Shown here piece by piece: positions 46,199-57,412 of a stretch of 64,000 bases of DNA (position 1 is its first letter; each line of letters starts with the position of its first letter). The notes beneath the pieces are model-generated. The model made no database searches. It was not told the origin of the DNA and was given only the letters and a program-made list of their open reading frames with translations. This DNA comes from Orobanche coerulescens (Eukaryota; Streptophyta; Magnoliopsida; Lamiales; Orobanchaceae), in NCBI GenBank assembly GCA_033398695.1, contig CM065805.1:166385787-166449786 (forward strand), read 5' to 3'. A program made the translations under genes and the position numbers.

Positions 46199-46720
46199 GT
46201 AATTCTCAATTCCTAATCTTAATTGCTACATGAATTGAAAGGTGAGGTGCTGTTCTTCATTCAATGTTGAATATGTTGTTAGTTTTTCTTCAAAGTTCGA
46301 TTAAAAATTGAGTTGGAATATGATGAATAGGGTGATTGATTGTGATGGTATTTGTGATTATGTATAATTGTAGATGTTATTTGTCGTTTTTCTCATGACT
46401 ATCGATTGATGTTGTTATTTTTGGGGATTGGATTTAGCCATTATAATTCTTGTTCTTCATATTAATCCATGCATGCTAAGTGTTTGATGAAATGCGTCAA
46501 TGAAAAACTTTGAGCCAAACGTTTTTAAAACTATATGCAACGAATTATTTTATCGGATTACATTGTACCCCAACCCTCACATCAAGCTTAAACTTGAAAG
46601 CTCAGCCTTAATGTCCTCTTCGATGATGCAAGATTATATATTCACGTTTCGTGTATTTTATGTCGAAAGTGGTGTAATGTTCCTTAAAGGTTGCTTAATC
46701 TCCGGTGTTTATTTTTTCAG
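46199..46720 (+). other. Predicted 522-bp intron in the E2 second transcript
   Basis: Donor AG|GTAATTCTC at 46199 and acceptor ATTTTTTCAG|GAACTCACC ending at 46720, ten bases before an ATG (46730). The interval is AT/T-rich like a plant intron, in contrast to its flanks. Prediction from sequence only. Confidence 0.5.
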
Positions 46721-46729
46721 GAACTCACC

Positions 46730-48033
46730 ATGGATAGAAAAAGGAAGATAAGCACGAGGGCTAGCACACAATCGTCCCCCACAAGAGGGGAGACTTCACA
46801 GAGCCGAGCTGATTTGAAGTCTCACCAATTCTCCGATCCAGAAATTCACAGGTATTCAATGAAAAAATCCGACCTCGACCTATAATCCCGGAGCGGGGAT
46901 TCACTCCCGCCCCCCAGGACGGTGAGCTTCTGACTATGATAGATGAGATGGGGTGGGCTCGTTTCACTGCGCCTCCTGAGCCGGATGTGATCTCTATCGT
47001 CCAGGAGTTTTACGCTAGCGCTCTACTGCGACATATTCGGGCATGGCAGATGATACCGCAATCAGATACTCGGACTCAGGTCGTCGTCCAAGGCCATACT
47101 GTGGATTTTTTGGTGGCGGCAATTCGGAGACTATACGAGCTGCCAGTGGTGGACGAGACGGCGTTTACGCAGAGTATGAGTAGCCTCACGAGGGAGGCTC
47201 TGCTTGAGACACTCACACAGCCCGGTTCCGTCTGGGAGACTCGTGCCCCGGGTTCTTCAGCCTTCTACTTTAAGAGTTCGCGCCTCAGTCGGCTCGGGCG
47301 AGCCTGGTTATACTTCCTCTGCGCACGAGTTGATCCTACCTCACAGGTTCGCTTAGTTTTACTCTCTCGGGCCCGACTACTTTATGCTATCACTTCTGGG
47401 CTCAGATTCGATGTGGCCCCTCATCTGGTCCGATCTATCCTTCAATGCATTCAAGGAGGGTCCAAGACGGGGCTGAAGCACCCATCTCTCATTTGCGCTC
47501 TATGTTTCCAGTCGAGCATGACTTGGTCGGATGATGAGCCGATGCTAGCACCCCAGGGTCCGATTGATCATCGCATTATTTCTCACTTTGACCAGTGGGG
47601 TGGAGCGCCGGCACATGCTCGGGGACGAGGATTTCTTCTTGACGAGGCACATGAGCAGTCCCCCGAGCCTCTTCTTCTGACACATGGGCAGGCAGAGTCC
47701 AACCCGCTGCCCGAGAGAGAGCAGCTCCAAGCGATGTTTGACGGCCTGAGAGAGGAGATGCGGAGAGATAGAGAGAGTCACCTAGCTGCTTGGAGAGAGG
47801 AGATGCGGACAGAGAGAGAGAGCCTCCTCACTGCTGTCCGGGAGGAGATGAGGGAGCAGGCCCGCCGGGCCAATCGACGTGAGGAGAGGCGCTTGGCGGT
47901 GAGGGATGTGTACCATCAGGACTACCTTTCTGCGTGGACGAGCCACATACTGCACCCGGACGGGCCCTTCATCCCACCAGTTAGGCCATCCACACCACCC
48001 TCCTCGTCGGACGAGGCCGGCACCAGTTCATGA
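46730..48033 (+). pseudogene. E2 second ORF, PF20167-like 'putative plant transposon protein', one frameshift
   Basis: Begins MDRKRKISTRASTQSS at 46730. The frame changes near an A6 run at about 46860-46867, after which IIPERGFTPAPQDG and the open frame from 46936 continue to 48033. Family-typical blocks are EFYASALLRHIR, VDFLVAAIRRLYELP, SRLGRAWLYFLCARV, RARLLYAITSGLRFDV and GLKHPSLICALC. The last 100 residues hold a charged, REEMR-repeated helix that looks like a coiled coil, then a Pro/Ser tail. This ORF sits where env-like ORFs lie in Athila elements; its role is unknown and no membrane segment or signal peptide is visible. The frameshift may be real or a homopolymer error. Confidence 0.75.
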
Positions 48034-49289
48034 GCGGACATTAGGGGAGTACTTGACCTTTTCTCTTATTACATATTTTTATCTATGTCCATTGAGGTCA
48101 ATGTACGTCCTAAGTTTGGGGGGGTTACTTTCAGTTGCTTTTTACTTATTCGTTTGCAATTTTTTTTTTGTTATTTTTCGTTATTTTTGACGCTAGCCTT
48201 GCTTGTCTGGTTTTTATTTGCATTCGTGAATTTTTGTGCTTCTTTGTGTAAAACTGATGTTATGATACTGATTTCTCTTCGAAGAAACGGTTGAGTTTTG
48301 GTCGAGTTTGCAGTCAGTGATATCTGTTTCCTCCGAGTATTCATTTAGGTCTATATTTTTCGTTTTTGTAGAAATCTTAGCAGATAAGAAAGGAGACATA
48401 CATGTTTTTAAATCGCCGTCTATACGTTTGGTTACACTTTTCGCGTAGCTAGTCGTCCAGTAACATGAGTCCTGTTGGCACTTAAATTGAGTTTAGAGTC
48501 GGACAGTTTTCCCCAAAAAGTCGAGATATTATACATATTCTGTGATGGGAAGTTTAGTAACCGGGAGTATTCACGTAACCCGTTGTTTACTCTCGCGTAA
48601 AACGACAACCCTGAATAGACTAATGGTTTAGAAATATCGCATTACCGATGATGGGAAGCCTAGTAACCGGGGGTATTCACGTGACCCGTTGTTTACTGTC
48701 GCGTAAAACAGCAATCTTGACATGCGAGAATTGCTATTCGAGTTTTTTCTCCGCTGTAGAGGGGGACTTAGTAACTAGAAGCATCCATGTGCCCCATGAG
48801 TGTCTTTTACGTCAAACGGTTCCCCAATATATGAGAATGGAAATCCACCCTAGGATTATCCCGATGAAACATCCCGAGATCCGAACCTAGTGGTTAACTC
48901 GAATCTTTATTATGATCATACATAAGGGAATGCTGTCCGAGGAGTAATTTTGATGATGAAACTCTTGAATTTTGCCACTAGACTGTGGGACTGGGCGAGT
49001 TGGCTTGTTTACTCTAACCCTTCGTACTGACGGTCGGTTAAATTCACGCTTGTTAATCTTTGAGCTTGATTTTATTTATAAACGATTGATTAGCACTAAA
49101 AATGGTTACTTTGTGGAATCAGTGTCCTTGATGTGACTCACTATTACGATACTCGTATTATTCTTTGAGATTGTCAGGGTAGTAATGATTAAGTTGAGCA
49201 CTATAGATGTGCATGATCATTCACGATACTTTTTATTTGAAAATTGATTTTTGCTTGAGGACAAACAAAGGCTCAAGTTTGGGGGTATT
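48034..49289 (+). other. E2 3' untranslated region with tandem repeats and PPT
   Basis: Contains two tandem copies (about 48544 and 48650, 106 bp apart) of GATGGGAAG..TAGTAACCGG..GTATTCACGT..CCCGTTGTTTACT, with a third decayed copy near 48760. Ends with the polypurine tract AAGTTTGGGGGTATT (49275-49289) next to the 3' LTR. Confidence 0.75.
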
Positions 49290-50642
49290 TGTTAGGCGTA
49301 TTTTTATACGCTTACTTATCATTATTTCATATCTATTTTAAGTCTAAACCTGCATAAATGAGCTTTTAATGCACTATCTTTATATGTTTTGTAGGAAATT
49401 GGAGTCCGGAAGCTCGAACGGCGAAAAACGGGCCAAAACGACAAATTTTGGCCTGGGGCCGCGGCACACCAAGGTCCGAACGCGGCACACGAAGGTGACT
49501 AGCAGGGCTCTGAGTGAACTGTACTGGGGGCCGCGGCACGTTGAAGCTGAGCCGTGGCCCATGAAGAAAAATAGGCGCCCAGGCATCCTGCGCTGAACGT
49601 TGGGGCCGCGACACATAATTACTGAGCCGCGGCCCGCGGGGCGGTCTTGCTGTATTTGCCGCGTTTCTGGGCCGTTTTTGCAGCTGTTTTCGACCCAATC
49701 CCCGGATGCATTTCAGACGCTAATGATAGTTATAAATAGGGATTTATGGTCTGAAAAGAGGGATCATCGAGGAATCGAGAATCATCGAGGAATTGAGAAT
49801 CATCGAGGGGGAATCATTGCGGATCATCGAGAAGAAGCAGAAAACACCAAGGATCAGAGAGCGGAAGACAGAGAACGGAGGACTCCAAGTTCTTCGTCTG
49901 CGTTTGATTTCTATGCTTTCTTTAATTCTTTTTGTATTTTTATTTTCTAGCATGTCAGGCTAGAACCTTATTCTAGGATTTTGATGAAACCGAGGTTTTG
50001 ACAAATTAACTTTTGATTATGCTTTATTAAAATATATTTCCCTTTCTTATTGAGTTTTCCCCAATTATTCTTAATGCTTTCAATTGTGTGGCCTATAATT
50101 GAATTGTTTTGATTACGCAACTCGAATCGGGAGAGGAGAGTTGGTAGGAAAAATTGGTGAGAACCGTTTTATCTTGTGAGATAGGAATATACTCATAGGA
50201 ATTACGTGGCCTTTCTGGAGATTTTGTACTTTTTTCCTATTGTCGAATTAATTCACCTAGGAATAGAGTGTGTTATTTGCCTTAGAAAATTCTATTGACC
50301 TCGGGAGAGGCGGTAGAGTATTTTAGCAATCTTCGCCGTCAATAAATTGGGAATTCATTAAATTCATATAATCAATAGTAATTCGGATAAACCGAGGTGG
50401 ATTCACAATCCTAGATCAATTCCTTATTTGATTTTCTTTCTTCGAACAATCGTTTTCATTATTTATTCTTTTATTAATTTTCTTTAATTATTCTTGCATC
50501 TCCAATTTCAATCGTTCTGATAAAATTAGAATACTCATAAATTGGTAGTTAGTAAATCAGTCCTCGTGGGAACAATATCTTACTCATCTCTTTATTACTT
50601 GTTTACGACAACGTGCACTTGCGTTCACCGAATTTCGCAACA
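49290..50642 (+). repeat. E2 3' LTR (1353 bp)
   Basis: TGTTAGGCG...TTTCGCAACA, the same length as the 5' LTR and nearly identical, including the GCCGCGGCAC array (49455-49650) and TATA box (49730-49739). Most visible differences are transitions at CG sites, as expected from methylation. Confidence 0.93.
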
Positions 50643-52520
50643 ACAATGCACAACACAACATATCAATATCAACATACTCGTGGTATTCCAACGATCCAGC
50701 GCACACAACATAGATTGCCACGATGATCCCGTCGGACCAACACATGGTGGAAGTACCCGTCCAACGATCCAGCGCACATAGCTATAGATTCGCATGATGA
50801 TCCCGTCGGACCAACGCATGGTGGACAAAACAATCACAATACATATGTACGATACATAACAACATAACCGACATCAACACGAATAAACATGATTAAAGTA
50901 CTTGCCCTATAAAGATGGCAAGAAATAAATACTTCAACGATTTTAACAACTCGAAGGCCGCCCCTTCGATCAATCGTTCGCAAAGCTCGAACCTTACACA
51001 AAAGGAAATAACGACAAACTCAACTTACGTAACAAGACTATCACATGAACATGTTAAACGTTCCAAAAGTTACCTAACTAGTTATCATCATACGGCCGAT
51101 TCCCGGGCAATTACTTAAAGTATTCTACGTCGAACGAATAACATACTATGTGAAATGAAGGATTATAATGGGGATAAGATGTCTATGTCTACAATTCAAG
51201 GATATGCTAGGCATCAAAATCTATACTCCAATCTTGTTTATCAATCTTAAGGTATGGTTTGATTAATCTATGATTCATAATAAGGATGGACATAATCAAC
51301 CGAGTTCTAGGTTAATCTATCACAAGGATTTTCCATTCTACGATGAAATAGTTCTCATACAAAGATTCTAGATTCAATACGGTTATCACTGACATAATCA
51401 TTACGTCTCAACCATTACTATGAAGATCATCCAACTCCTTACAAGATGTGCATTTAATCTTGATGAACACCCTTACCATTCTTCCACTTGAATTCATTAA
51501 TCATAAGTGATATAATAACAAGCCCTTTGTCATTAGAACATTTCAAACTCATCATCAAGTGTATGGTAGTATCTCAGAAAACTTCATTCCAAAGTTTAAC
51601 ATAATCAAGGCTCAATTCAAAATACTCTTAAAAATAGAAAAACCTAAGTATAATCATTCATACCCTCCTAAACATGGTGTTCGATTCATAATGTTCATAA
51701 CAAACTCCATAATCTCAGTAGCATGTTCAAAATCGACACTAAGGATATGAATTCCAGTTGGTGAAGGATCAACATACCTTAATACAGAGGAGAATGACGA
51801 AACACTTGATGAAACCCAACACCGGAAGCTTGAACACCAGTCCACAAAGGTCTGAGATCTTCTAAACCAAGCTGAGAGGCTGATATAAGGGATTTATAGA
51901 GCTGGGGAACTCTCAAATTTGCAGAAAATCGGACATGAGTGGAGGTGAAATGAAAGGAGGTTGATGTCTATAAATAGAGTCCATCGATATTACGTACGTT
52001 ATGCACAAGGCATCACGTACGTTAGCATCCTAACATACGCTAACAACAAAACCTTTACGTACGCTATCATCTGTCGAAGTTCACTGTCTCATTTTCCAAC
52101 CTCCATAACGTATGATAACAAAGCTTTACGTATGTAATCCTATCATCATAGCATACGTTATCTACCTCTCTATAACATACGTTATGCTCGTTGACCAGAT
52201 ACACGGGGGGATCCGACAATATCCTTATCTAGACCCGCACGCCGACCTCACTTTGTCTTGTCTTGACCGCATCTTACGTACGCTACGCTTGCACCATAAC
52301 GTACATTATCAATAGCTCATAGCATACGTTATATACAACTTCTAACGGACGTTACTGCCATGCAGAATCATACATGAATTGACTCCACACAATGTGGTCA
52401 TGAATATCAGAATAGAAATACGGAAAAATCACACTTCGATTATTAATACGACAGAATCGAATACCACAAGGTTCAAATACAGATGAAAATACGCCACAAT
52501 TATCCGGGTATTACATGAAA

Positions 52521-54476
52521 CCTGCTGCTAGAATGCAGGTTATGGCCATAAGCTGCAGTATGTTACGACTGTAATGGCCAGTGTGTTACGGCCATAATGA
52601 TTATATTGCTACGGGCGTATTTAAGGTTCTGTACTTAGGCAGCGACATTTCTGTTTTTGGACAGGATTTTTCATTTCCATTCTCACGCGATGGGCAAGGT
52701 TCTTGAGGCGATTCGAGGGTGATTCATTATGAAAGTTTACCAATCTTTCATCCTCCAACATAATCATTAAGTTTTTGGTCTAAATTAAACCATCTTTTCC
52801 CCACTGAATCGTGGTAGTCATCCTAGAACCCTATTTTGGGAATATTTAGGTTTTTTCTTGATTTAGATTTTAACCGAATTAATGATGAATCATTTAGTGT
52901 TATTCAATATTGATGATTGTATTCTATGGATTATATATCATCGTGATTCCGTTAAACCTGGACTTTGAATTGGAATTCTCGGGGGAACTCTTGATTCTTT
53001 ATTAATTATTTCAATGGATTTCTATTTGGGTTTTGGGGTGTTTCCCATCATAATTGGCCATTTTATTGGTAAGGTTTAATTTTTTGTTGTATTTTCATGG
53101 TATTCGAAGGTTTTGGGGACTTCCGGTTGAGCCGTGTTCTACAGAGTATTGGCGTGTTGATTATCGAGGCAAGTATACTGTCTATTTAACTTGTGTCTTG
53201 TGAATTGACGTTATGTATCGTATCATGATATTTGTCTTTCTTTATTATGCGATATATGTGTTTTGCCGTAAACAAACGACATATTTGTCTCATTCTGTTG
53301 ATGTGTTCCTGAATGCTCCCTATTAGGGGGTTTTGGACATTTAATTGTTGAGATGAACTCATTACATATGTGTCCCTTATTGTGGAATTGTGTAAGTATT
53401 AACCTTGAACGAGATTGTGTTACACTTGAAAGGATATTGTGTTGTCATTTTATTCATGGCTTGTGTCGTGTTAATGATGTCTTGTATATTGAAGTTGTTC
53501 TGATATTGTTGATGTGCATCATGAAATTGTGTGGCGCTGGGTTTAACCAGATAAGGCTTGACAATGCCTCTGGGATTCGGGACTTGATGAGTACGGATTG
53601 AGACCCAGCAATATGTGTACCAAGTAGGGCCGAACGGGGCCTCTGGAGTTTGTTACTTGAGGAGTACGAAGCTTATTTGCATGATTCCATGTACGATATG
53701 ATGGGGCCTCTGGGATTCGTTACTTGATGAGTAGGAATAATATTTTTGTTGTTGGGTCGTGGACCCGTAATTATATTCTGGTCGTTGAGAACTGAAAAAA
53801 CTTTGGGTTGAGACCCTAGTGATTTTTAAAAGGTTTTATAGCTAAGGACTCAAAATCCTAAAAGATTTCTATTTCACAAAAATCCCGAGATGCTGAAACA
53901 TTTTCTGAGATCCAAGCTTGTTTTCCAAACTCTAAAACATCTGAGTAATTTCTTGTCAATGTTTGTCATTGTTTGATTCATAGCTGATATATGTCGGATA
54001 TATTTTGCATAGCTAGAATACTTATACTAGCAAATTCCAATTGTTAATCCCTTAAATGGGGGGAATGTATTTCATGCATTTTAGGTACTCTTACTCCGTG
54101 GGAGCAGTAATAGGGTCGGTATGAAGGATGAGGAAATACGATGATGCTAATCACATGAGAGCCGGTGTATGGTTTTGTTTAGTGAGTCATGTATGCTTCT
54201 GTTATGTATTACTACCCTTGTATGGGTATTGTGTTGTATATGTACCCCTGCGTGGGATGATTTGTATCAGAGTTCTGTTTGAACTTATTTCTATTATGTC
54301 CTTGGGTGGCCTTGGCGACCACTTATGTCAATCATTGACTTGTTGGTCTGTATTTATTGAGTTGTTTGATCATGTCGGTTAAACTTTATGGTTAATAGTG
54401 GATGTTCAGCCTAGTAGATCCTTATGGGAAGAGTCTACGATATTGTAATATTCCCGGACCGGGCTGGGATCTTACA
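52521..54476 (+). repeat. E4 5' LTR, portion right of E1
   Basis: Continues E4's LTR after the TGAAA duplication. Motif array TTACGACTGTAATGG / TTACGGCCATAATG at 52535-52612, TATA-like GTATTTAAGG at 52617-52626. Internal repeats ATTCGGGACTTGATGAGTA / ATTCGTTACTTGATGAGTA near 53574 and 53716. Ends GATCTTACA at 54476. Confidence 0.6.
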
Positions 54477-54481
54477 TAATA

Positions 54482-54491
54482 TGGTATCAGA
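54482..54491 (+). other. E4 primer binding site
   Basis: TGGTATCAGA follows the LTR end by five bases; this matches the initiator-Met tRNA primer site used by chromoviruses. Confidence 0.75.
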
Positions 54492-56440
54492 TATTTGGTT
54501 GTGGAATCATAGGTTGTTGGGTCGAGTCAAGTTGTGTCTTGTCGTGTCATCGGAAGTGTCGACTATTGAGTCGAGTTATGAAGGGACGCGTTTTACACCT
54601 GAGCTGTCAATTGTGATTAGTATCGCTGCGCGGCCATCATCTTCGTGCGACTTGTGGATATAAGTCCTCTCTTTTTCGCATTATATTTGTTATCGCATAA
54701 ATTGATTTATGTATATGATATGTGATGTGACCTATACTTGATGCTTGTGATGTGTTTAACATGAAGGGCTTGAGATGTAATGATAAATTAGACAATGAGT
54801 TGTGAAGTATGTTTTGATGAATTTTCTGATTGTGGATACGTCTTAAAGGGGGCTTACGATGGTAAGACTGGTAGAGAACTTAGCTGATCACACTAATCTT
54901 TGTTGAATTTGTCATCAATGAAAAGTAAGTTTGTTGAACCGGTGATAGTGGAATATCAGATAGGTACGTGACTGGGAATCAAAAAGAAAAAATCGACTGA
55001 ATGATTCTCCAATTTTAAATGTATTTTCACTGTTAACGATATATGTTGTGTGCGTATTTTAAAAAGTTTTCTGGAATTCTATGAACTTGAATATAATATT
55101 GGAGAAATTAATTTAGTAAAATGTTCGTCGATACGTGTAAGCGGTAGGTTAACATACATTTTGGAAGTTGATTGAGTTTTGACAATCTGGTCGTGTTTCC
55201 AAGTGGGGTCTTATGACGGTATTTGAGAAATAAATTTTATGAATGTCCTCGAGTATTTTGATAAATAGTGCTGTCACTAGTCTTTTTACAAGTTTGTAAT
55301 GATCGACAAAACTAAATACAACCTAGTGGGTATTGTTTATACATGTTTCCCAACAAGAGAAACTCTTGAAAATTTAGACTTAATAACGGTGTTTCACCCT
55401 GAGAGAAAACCTCGAGTGAAAATGATGTTTTACATTTTCTTCTCAAATGTGATTTTAAAGATTGAAAGGGAATGATACTAGCTATGCCAGGGTTGACCTA
55501 AAATTTTAATTATTTTGGATGAATTAAATATTTACCGTTGCATTTATATTTTAAAATTGATTCCACTGTTTTTCAAGAATAATTTGGGGAAAGTTGTGTA
55601 AGGTGTTTAAAATTGCTTAATCTATTTGATTTAGTAAAAGTATTCTTTGAATATTGCATATTGGTTAATTGATCCCCTTGTCGTGTTTGAGAGACTATGT
55701 TTAGAAAGGCATGTGGCCATGTATAGGGGTAAAGCGATTTATCCAGCCTTTCGGGCAATATCATAAAATGGTCTGAAAATGATTCTTGAGAAATAATGTA
55801 TTAGCCAGTGAGTTCCGGTGTGGAACTCATGGCTTCATCCATATGAAAATAATAGTGATAGAGAATTCTCCAATTGCAAGATTACTTTTATTTCTGCATT
55901 TGTTGTTCTTATAATGAAGCTTAGATGAAAGGCACGCGTAATGTGAGGTTACCGCTTAAAGCGATAGAGCTTGAGTTTGTGACCAGTGTGCCGCATGAGC
56001 ACCAATATTTTTCGTATATTTGATATGTTGTTATTATTATAGAAGGGGTTTGATTTGTATTTCCATGTTGTACTGCATCATGGGGTTGTTTCATATCTAG
56101 AATGTATCGTCTTGGAGCAAAATGACAGCACGTAGACTTGTACGTTGCGTACATATGTAGGTGCTTCACGATTTTTCATGTTTGATGTTGTGACTATCAT
56201 TTGGGGGCTGTTTTGGAGTTGCTGAACTTGTCTTGCTCCAGCGATATGTTACGGCCATAATGAGTATGTATTTAAGGCTGTAAGTGTTCTTGAGTTACGA
56301 CCGTATGATCTATCGTTTACGACTGTAATCTGTCACAGACGTGACTTTTGTGTTTCATTTTATTGCCTTGAGTTGCTATTTTCAATGTGTTGTTATATGT
56401 TGTTATGTTGAGTGTTTGTTTGTTTGTTTAGTATGCTGAG
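54492..56440 (+). other. E4 long untranslated leader
   Basis: About 2 kb with no convincing ORF. At 56247-56335 words like those of the LTR array reappear (TTACGGCCATAATGAG, TTACGACCGTATG, TTACGACTGTAAT) followed by GTATTTAAGG-like text, just upstream of gag. Confidence 0.45.
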
Positions 56441-57412
56441 ATGCAGAGGTCGTGGTTGTGGCTTGGTCGTGTTCAGGAAAATTGTTCGCTATCTAGTGTT
56501 AACCGATCTAGTGCAGATGGTTAGAAAGACCAGTGATTTAGTAGAGGCATTCAACTAGCAATGATGTGAACAATTGGTACCACTACCATCATTTAGAAGA
56601 TGGCTAACCAGATAGCCCTTTTGACTCATGTTGTTCATCATAACCCAACTCCAGTCGAGAATATTGAGGGGGACATGTGGCTTATATATCATCCTCGTTT
56701 TGTTGATTCAGCCGATGTTTTACGATGGTGTGGTTAGTTATTTCAATTAGGGAAGATTTCATTGACTACCTCGAGGATCGAAGAGTGCCTATTACCCAAT
56801 ATATTCTCGACAAAGATGCTCCTAACTGGTGAGAGGCTGTTAAGCCTAGATATTGTGTTGTCACTTGGGATAAATTCAAACAGTCAATGGAGATCGAGTT
56901 CTGTACAGGACTGGTCAGAGAGATGTAAGTTCGAGAATTTTTCTCAGCTCAACACAAGATATATTTGTGATTGAGGCTATTATTGATTACAGTCGACAGC
57001 TTAATTATGTGCGGAAGCAAGTGAGGGATGAGGAGGATAAAATCTGTCACTTCGATATGCATATGAAACCACAAATACATCAGTATATGGCTGGTTTTCT
57101 TTGTGCGATGTTGCAAGACTATCATGATCGAGCTTTGGCATATGAGATGACTCTATTATCGACAGACTCTGTGTCTGCGTCGAATAAGCATCAGATTTTT
57201 GATGATTCACCGAGAAGCAAGAAAATTGGGGTTTCTAAACCTCAACTCTTGTATTGTTCGTATATGCAACCCTCCAGGACAATCGACGGATCTATGAGAT
57301 CCAATTCGGTGTAGTTAACTTATGGCAACATGCCTAGATACTGTAACTGTAATATTCCGGACCATGAACATGCGAATTGTAAGGCAACCCTAGTGAGTGT
57401 TACAATTGTGGA
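56441..57412 (+). pseudogene. E4 gag, degenerate and cut by E3
   Basis: Fragments: GRGCGLVV-like start near 56450, LLTHVVHHNPTPVENIEGD, WLIYHPRFVDSADV, then in the frame from 56967 KICHFDMHMKPQIHQYMAGF, homologous to the E1 gag motif HFDMRLKSEIQRYMSGF. It ends in ECYNCG, the start of a zinc knuckle, where E3's LTR begins. Confidence 0.65.

Larger units (their letters stand above)
41422..50642 (+). mobile_element. E2: Athila-like LTR element lacking RT and integrase
   Basis: 9221 bp, flanked by ACAAT at 41417-41421 and 50643-50647. The two LTRs are both 1353 bp and differ at roughly 2-3 percent of sites by eye, so insertion is fairly recent. PBS TGGCGCCGTTGCCGGGGA, gag-protease ORF, then a post-pol type sequence (CGGGAGGTAACCCG), a PF20167-like second ORF and PPT. 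The whole RT-RNase H-INT segment expected between them is absent, so it must depend on an autonomous Athila relative. Confidence 0.9.
33806..52515 (-). mobile_element. E1: complete but decayed chromovirus-type Ty3/gypsy element
   Basis: Bounded by TGTAACACC...GGGTATTACA ends, with the 5-bp target duplication TGAAA at 33801-33805 and 52516-52520. 3' LTR 33806-36165; 5' LTR 40965-52515, into which E2 (41422-50642) is inserted. The internal region reads gag, zinc knuckles, PR, RT, RNase H, INT and a chromodomain-like tail on the minus strand. The tail (LRKYVSDPSHV, KILESRVRQLRN, VEEATW) is typical of the Tekay/Del clade. Many stops and frameshifts show it is inactive. Confidence 0.9.
40965..52515 (-). 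repeat. E1 5' LTR, split by E2
   Basis: Two parts, 40965-41421 and 50648-52515, join across E2 at GACAAT|GCACAACACAAC and reproduce 34253-34290 of the other LTR. Without E2 and one duplicated ACAAT it is 2325 bp against 2360 bp. It lacks about 20 bp near its inner end that the 3' LTR has. Confidence 0.9.
33300..57412 (+). mobile_element. E4: degenerate Ty3/gypsy element, host of E1 and E3
   Basis: 5' LTR from TGTAATATCCGTAC (33300) to ...GATCTTACA (54476), interrupted by E1 (33806-52515). Without E1 the LTR is about 2.46 kb, close to the 2.34-2.36 kb of E1 and E3. The PBS follows at 54482 and gag remnants at 56.4-57.4 kb. Its gag is cut at 57412 by E3. The rest of pol and the 3' LTR lie outside the window. 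Confidence 0.6.

Noticed and set aside
46730..48033. Retroviral envelope gene
   Set aside because: Position is env-like, but there is no signal peptide, membrane span or fusion motif; the blocks fit the PF20167 plant-transposon family instead.
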